A DNA stretch of 64,000 bases from Augochlora pura. Lineage: Eukaryota > Arthropoda > Insecta > Hymenoptera > Halictidae. Positions 59,290-64,000 of this stretch are shown one piece after another. Both the position numbers and the translations under genes were made by a program. Below the pieces are notes generated by a model that was not told the DNA's origin, searched no databases, and saw nothing but the letters and a program-made list of their open reading frames with translations. Where the stretch lies: contig NC_135773.1 of NCBI RefSeq assembly GCF_028453695.1, positions 12,772,001-12,836,000 of the forward strand, written 5' to 3'. Numbering within the stretch: position 1 is the stretch's first letter; the number at the start of each line of letters is the position of its first letter.

Positions 59290-59565
59290 GTAAGTACAAG
59301 ATGCAATGAGATTTTACTGGTAAAATGTGTACAGGGTGTACATGACAAATTCATCCCTTGGAGAGTAAAATTAATTATTTTAAATGTCAACGGCATATAT
59401 TAACGTAATCATCGTGTTGTAATAATTAAATACAATTGCATGAATCTTACTGTACCATCAAAATAATGAAGAGTAATACTAGATGACTTTGGAATGCAAA
59501 CCCTGTAGTCAAATCTCCAGGCACTTTTCTCACCAAATACGTAACACGTTCATTTCGTTCTCCAG
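59290..59565 (+). other. unc-13: Last unc-13 intron
   Basis: 276 bp. Contains TGTACAGGGTGTACATGACA near 59328, a partly palindromic word similar to one at 55326. Acceptor CGTTCTCCAG. Confidence 0.85.
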
Positions 59566-59863
59566 CATGATCGGCAACGAGCAACAGCAGCTGGACTTCT
59601 ACGAGCTTCACATCTGCGTGAAGGACTACTGTTTCGCCAGAGAAGACAGACTGGTCGGCGTCGCGGTGATGCAGCTGAAGGACATCGTCGAGGAGGGCTC
59701 GTGCGCCTGCTGGCTGTCGCTCGGCAAACGTATACAGATGGACGAGACGGGCTGGACGATTCTGAGGATCCTGTCGCAGAGGAACAACGACGAGATCGCG
59801 AAGGAGTTCGTGAAGCTGAAGAGCGACATCAGGCAGGAGACACCGTTGCCGAACCCCACCTGA
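59566..59863 (+). CDS. unc-13: unc-13 terminal exon: end of C2C, stop codon
   Basis: 298 nt: 1 nt completing F, 98 codons and the TGA at 59861-59863. It starts MIGNEQQQLDFYELHICVKD, followed by YCFAREDRLVGVAVMQLKDI. It ends with the conserved GWTILRILSQRNNDEIAKEF and the tail VKLKSDIRQETPLPNPT. These are the hallmark C-terminal sequences of UNC-13/Munc13. The frame could be extended 5' to an ATG at 59483, but the CTCCAG acceptor and the preceding exon's phase place the start at 59566. TGA is followed by AGC, not a classic readthrough context, and another in-frame stop follows within eight codons. Confidence 0.97.
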
Positions 59864-60281
59864 AGCTCGGACACCCAATGCTAAAGCCGACAGCGAAGCG
59901 ATGCGTCCTTCGAGTTTGGAAAGAGCTCGGAGGTGTGAAGGAGGGAGCATTTGTCCACAGGAGGGAGGACGAGAAGCGTTCGGCCGTCGTTGTCGAGAAC
60001 ATCGAGATCGGGAATCGTCGTTGTCGCGTCGACGAGAAAACACAACCGGGAGAACAGGAAACACGCGAACGAGAACAACGGCGCGTTATACACAGGCACG
60101 CGCGAAGAGAAACAAAACGGATCGCCGATGGAGAGCGTAATGGCCGCGGAAAACAGCGACTCGATCAGCGGGGGAGAGAGAGAGACGCCATATCTATCCG
60201 ATATCCCGCGCAGTCAGCTTCCGGTCGAGCGTGTTCTTCTCTCTTTTTTTTACGAATCACAGAGCTTTAGTCCCGTCCCTA

Positions 60282-60287
60282 AATAAA
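60282..60287 (+). terminator. unc-13: Candidate poly(A) signal AATAAA (proximal)
   Basis: AATAAA opens an A-rich tract about 420 nt after the stop codon. The following A run could cause oligo-dT mispriming, so apparent 3' ends here need care. Confidence 0.35.
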
Positions 60288-61197
60288 AAAAAAAAAAACG
60301 AAAAGAAAAGAAAACATACAAACAAAAGAATCGATCGTAACGAGAGGACGGCACAGATCCTTCTGGAGGCCGTTCTCCTAAGATAATATCGTATAAATGC
60401 GCTGAATATCAGGTACCGAGTCGAAACGTTCGTCCATTGGGTAAACGCAGTATACAAAAGAAAGGGGTACTTTTCGACGGCGGTTCAAAGCGACAGGATG
60501 AGAGAAAAGAAGCTCAGGATTGGTGAACACGGAAGAACACACCGGACTCTTATTCAATTAAGTGCCGCGACGATGGAGAATACGACGCCTCAGGTATCGG
60601 AGAGTGTTCCGTATAGACGCGAAACGTGAAAACAGTGCTGCCAGTACGCAATATATTTGGTAATATTCGTAATGTAAGAGAGAGGAGGAGGAGGAGGAGA
60701 ACGAGGAGAAGAAGGTGGAGGTGGAGATGGAGAGGAAGGAGCGGGGGGAGTCGAATTAGGCATAAAAATGCGTCGAACGCGATTATACCTCGACGTCCAC
60801 GGATCCGAAAAGGAAACGTCAACCGCGTCGACGATCGAGATCACGAAATGAGGAAGAGGATCGTATAGGCTTTCCGGGTCCGAGATAGCGGGAACGGTGA
60901 GAGAGACCGATGCAAAAAAAACGGAACGCGAAGCGATATCGGTCGTGTTTCGGTTAAGGGAGCGGGAAAATCGCGCCGCAGCAACGAGGCGAATGTAAAA
61001 CGCATACTAATTAAAAATATAGACCCTCGTGCGAGACGACGTTTTAGGCCGTTTGTTCGGGAAGACGAGTTTACTTGTAGATAAACACGTGAGAAACACA
61101 TTGTTGACGAAGAAGTTTTTTCTAATAACAAGTTTAAACGTAGCATTGCGTACGACCAATAGGCGCGCCGCGACGTCACTCGCGGCGGGCCGTTAGT

Positions 61198-61203
61198 AAT
61201 AAA
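61198..61203 (+). terminator. unc-13: Candidate poly(A) signal AATAAA (distal)
   Basis: AATAAA about 1.34 kb after the stop, followed by T/G-containing sequence (CTGATTGCTGTGGTGAATGG at about 61263). Confidence 0.4.
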
Positions 61204-61542
61204 TAGGCATTGTAATGTAAAATACGTTCTTATTGTAAGGATTTAACAAGAGATCGTAAGAGTCTGATTGCTGTGGTGAATGGCGAGCGAGGTCCGCTCG
61301 AACGCTTCGAGCACGCTCCTCGAATCATCTCTCCGGTCCTGACTCGATCACCTCTGACACGAGAGACACGAAGCAACAGAGAAACAGAACGAACACGCAA
61401 CTTGCACCAACCCGGTGTTCACCCTCGATCCCCGATCGACGTACAATATTCTGTACATATTTTATCGCGCGAAGCACAGAGCCCGGCGCTCGATCGACGC
61501 CCGGGGACCGTGTCCACGAATCATCGACCAAAACTTTTTCGA

Positions 61543-61548
61543 AATTAA
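61543..61548 (+). terminator. unc-13: Candidate poly(A) signal ATTAAA
   Basis: The common variant signal, followed within 20 nt by TATCGTTGTAGCTC. A weaker candidate than the AATAAA sites. Confidence 0.25.
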
Positions 61549-62275
61549 ACTTTATATCGTTGTAGCTCTATAGTACTTAAATATTCATAATAACTTCGAC
61601 ACTCTCCCGACGACCATTGCTTTTTGTGTGAGCCAAATATATACACGAGGAGATGGAACGCAAGCTTCGATAAAAAAAAAAAAAGATTGACGAACGTTAA
61701 TATTTCTCTGTCTATTCGCTTGATATCTCATCGATATTACTCTTGTATATAGATCGAGGGTCCTCCTTTCGCGGACAGAGTTCGCAAAGGCCACGATCGA
61801 GTCCGCGGCTCTTGTACAGGATCCCAGAAGCCCGGATAAAGAGATCGCGGGGATCGAGGGTGAACAAGCAACGAACGGTCCCCCAGAATCCGTCATCAGT
61901 GCGGACAGTCCAACGCGATTCGACGAGCCCGGCGACGAAGTTCGTCGTTGTCCTTGCTACGAAGCTTCGACCGGATCTCCAGAGAAAACTATCGAAAATA
62001 GAAAAAAGAGGAAACTAATAATAACACAATGATGCACGCGACTTTGAACCTAATGAATTTCATTCACCGGCCCTCGCGGCCCGGCCAGATATACAATTCC
62101 AGAGATTACATGATTATATCCAAAAAAGTTTCTACTACGTAGTACGTCTAGATATACTTACGTATTGTGTATAGTGTCTAAACGCTGATCTAGCTGCGAG
62201 CGCGGGATTTTCGTTTTGGAGAGGAACATCGGGAGAACGTGAAAGATTCGGAGAGGGGAAGAGTGTTTAAAAAAA

Positions 62276-62340
62276 AGAGAGAGAGAGAGAAGGAGAGCGA
62301 GAGTGTGTGTGAGATTGAGAGAAAGAGAGAGAGATAGAGA
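62276..62340. repeat. (GA)n/(GT) microsatellite
   Basis: GA repeat interrupted by AGGAGAGCGAG, GTGTGTGTGA and AAAGA, followed by a G9 run. Confidence 0.9.
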
Positions 62341-62921
62341 GGGGGGGGGAGCCAACCAGAAAAACAGCGTTCGGCCATCTTAGGTAGACAAGAGGTGCTT
62401 TCCACATCCGGATGCGTGGATCTACACGCGACACAGGTCAGGCGCAGGACTTTCGCGTAGTACGATTTCATTTACGCTCGCGTAATTATCCCCGTGTTGT
62501 ACGGCGCGCACACTTTTTCGAAATTCTCTCTAAAAACACGTAACCCTCGAGTATCATGCGTTCCTCAGCGCCCTCATCATGGAATATCGTAGAACAGAAT
62601 AGAGAGAAAGAGAGAGAGAGACGTCAAAAGGGTTTTTAACTTCTTTCGTTTGTGAAACTCTCGACGCAGTTAGAGAATCCTTAGATCTAAAAAGTGCCCA
62701 GATCTGTGCCGTTCGAAATTCGTTCGAAGCGTGTTCAAGCTCGATCCACGTCGACGCCCGAGGAACGTCGCATCGGTCCGCGAGGCGCGAACGATCGAGG
62801 CTGAACACGGTTCTCCGAGCTCGGGGCCATTCACGCGTTGCCAAGAGGAAACAACAACAGCCGTCACCGACGTAAACGGATAAGAAAAATGGAACAACCG
62901 GGCTGAAAGGGAATGGTAGAT

Positions 62922-62934
62922 GAAAGAAAGAAAA

Positions 62935-62965
<31 letters not shown>

Positions 62966-62976
62966 AAGAAAGAAAG
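62922..62976. repeat. (GAAA)n/(GA)n microsatellite
   Basis: GAAAGAAAGAAA units flank a pure GA core. Confidence 0.95.
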
Positions 62977-63734
62977 ATACACGGGTCCGCGATCTCGCCA
63001 TCATATTCATTTGTAAAAGTGTCTATTTTCTCCGCTGCCTAAGTACATACTAATTACGAAGAGAAAGGGCCGGCGAATTCGGCGCCCAGAACCAAGTCCG
63101 TCGACGAAATGGGAACGGCCTTTTATGTTTCACGCTGGTAGCGTCGAATTTCCAGGTCACTCGGCAATTGCGCCTCGTAGACGGGGTTGACCGCCATTTT
63201 TTCCTCCTACTCTCCGCTTCGATTAATATCTCGTAAGCTTAATGAAAAAAAATATCTCGTGTATTCTGTGATAATTACCCCTTAAAGTACACAAACAAAA
63301 CAATGAACATACATAACGTATACATATACACACGTACACGTGTTTCACGTACATTCGCATCACACGTGGGAAGGAGAACATTTACGAGGGGACATCCACA
63401 TTTCTTACAGATTAAAACGTATCGGAACGTGTCCGTGACAAATTGAAACACGACGACTGGGTCGCACACGGGAAAAAGAATAAACGGAAAGAGACCTTGC
63501 ATACGGGGGAAAAATCGCTCATACAACCCGACACCAGAACGCATGTACGTGATCACACCGATCCCAATAGCAACAGTATTTTTCTCTTTTAAAAGACATT
63601 TCGATTTCTATTCTCTATACTCGTTAAACGTCCGAAGAGTCTCGTCGGTGTGTGATAAGAGTGAACGGCCCGCAAAAACGGTCGTCACAACGACGGTGCG
63701 CCGAAATCACGGTGTTCGCGATCCATGGCCGCGT

Positions 63735-63737
63735 GGG

Positions 63738-63771
<34 letters not shown>
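63735..63771. repeat. Poly-G tract (G5-A-G31)
   Basis: Thirty-one consecutive G after GGGGGA. Such a run can form G-quadruplexes, but its length is unreliable in most sequencing chemistries. Confidence 0.95.
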
Positions 63772-63772
<1 letters not shown>

Positions 63773-64000
63773 TATCGAACGAGGACAGTAATAAGGTTTT
63801 ACCGATACGAAACGGGGGACGCAAAAGTGCATTCGCGGGCAACGAATCACGCTTAGAAGAGGATCCAGGCGAGCCACGAGGGATTTGAGAGAACGACGAA
63901 GCGTCCGCCACTGTGTTGAAAGTAAATATTTTCGCCCAAATTCATGCAGAGTCGCATCGGTTCACGCGTGGTCACACAATCGTACAAAACCAAAAATAAT

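Larger units (their letters stand above)
59864..61560 (+). other. unc-13: Probable unc-13 3' UTR
   Basis: Follows the stop codon directly; no other coding unit was recognised. It is purine-rich in places (GGA/GAA tract at about 60675-60755). The extent is uncertain: AATAAA occurs at 60282 and 61198 and ATTAAA at 61543. Long 3' UTRs are common for insect neuronal genes, so the distal sites are plausible. Open frames on both strands (for example 59701-60270) look like chance frames in GC-rich sequence. Confidence 0.55.
61076..61751 (+). promoter_or_regulatory. Three Pumilio-type octamers (TGTANATA)
   Basis: TGTAGATA at 61076-61083, TGTACATA at 61452-61459 and TGTATATA at 61744-61751 all fit the Pumilio consensus UGUANAUA on the sense strand. 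They act only if the unc-13 transcript extends past them: the first is before the distal AATAAA, the second before ATTAAA at 61543, the third after both. Pumilio is a known translational repressor in insect neurons. Confidence 0.4.
61561..64000. other. 3' flanking sequence without recognised gene
   Basis: GC-moderate sequence with many short open frames on both strands and no recognised domain. It contains GA/GAAA microsatellites and a poly-G run. Whether the unc-13 transcript reaches into it cannot be decided from sequence. Confidence 0.6.

Noticed and set aside
59701..60270. 189-aa frame overlapping the unc-13 stop, as a C-terminal extension or a second gene
   Set aside because: It is in another frame from the conserved C2C end, is rich in Arg/Glu from GA-rich sequence and has no homology.
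1..64000. tRNA, rRNA and CRISPR features
   Set aside because: No B-box-like GGTTCGA.TCC with a matching acceptor stem, no rRNA-like conserved blocks and no regular repeat-spacer array were seen. The tandem repeats present have no unique spacers.

Overview
The window is eukaryotic, most likely from an insect and plausibly a hymenopteran. The evidence is small exons with GT-AG introns, introns up to 24 kb, a protein that closely matches the insect form of UNC-13/Munc13, CpG-rich and GC-rich islands in otherwise AT-rich introns, and few long transposons. The placement in Hymenoptera is inferred from composition only. I recognise one gene, on the + strand: the 3' two thirds of unc-13, the presynaptic vesicle-priming factor. 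Its N-terminal part, including the C1 domain, lies left of the window.

Layout. 1-11738 is non-coding sequence, inferred to be intron upstream of the first visible exon. It contains a 100-N assembly gap (4607-4706) flanked by two near-identical 1.28-kb copies that look like an unmerged contig overlap. Two 107-nt exons follow, at 11739-11845 and 21673-21779. They have the same length and the same phases and encode alternative versions of the C1-C2B linker, so they appear to be a mutually exclusive pair. A 24.4-kb intron leads to the common exons: C2B (46204-46345, 47007-47453), MUN domain (49560-49710, 52171-52905, 53168-53389, 53477-53929, 54001-54132, 54614-54839) and C2C (58367-58465, 59127-59289, 59566-59863, stop TGA). 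With either linker exon the spliced reading frame stays open for 1057 residues.

Downstream, 59864 to about 61.5 kb is a likely 3' UTR. It has several possible poly(A) signals and three Pumilio-type UGUANAUA octamers nearby. The rest of the window is simple repeats, including a 31-nt G run, with no further gene recognised.

The introns carry small TTAA-flanked inverted-repeat elements that look like piggyBac-type MITEs, several tandem repeats, a 130-bp near-perfect hairpin at 34911-35041, and a diverged 290-300-bp tandem repeat with four AAAATGGCG (Pho/YY1-like) sites about 1.6-2.1 kb upstream of the second linker exon.

The most interesting feature is the linker-exon pair. The splice phases require exactly one of the two, so the gene can switch the segment that joins the diacylglycerol-sensing C1 domain to the Ca2+/phosphoinositide-sensing C2B domain.
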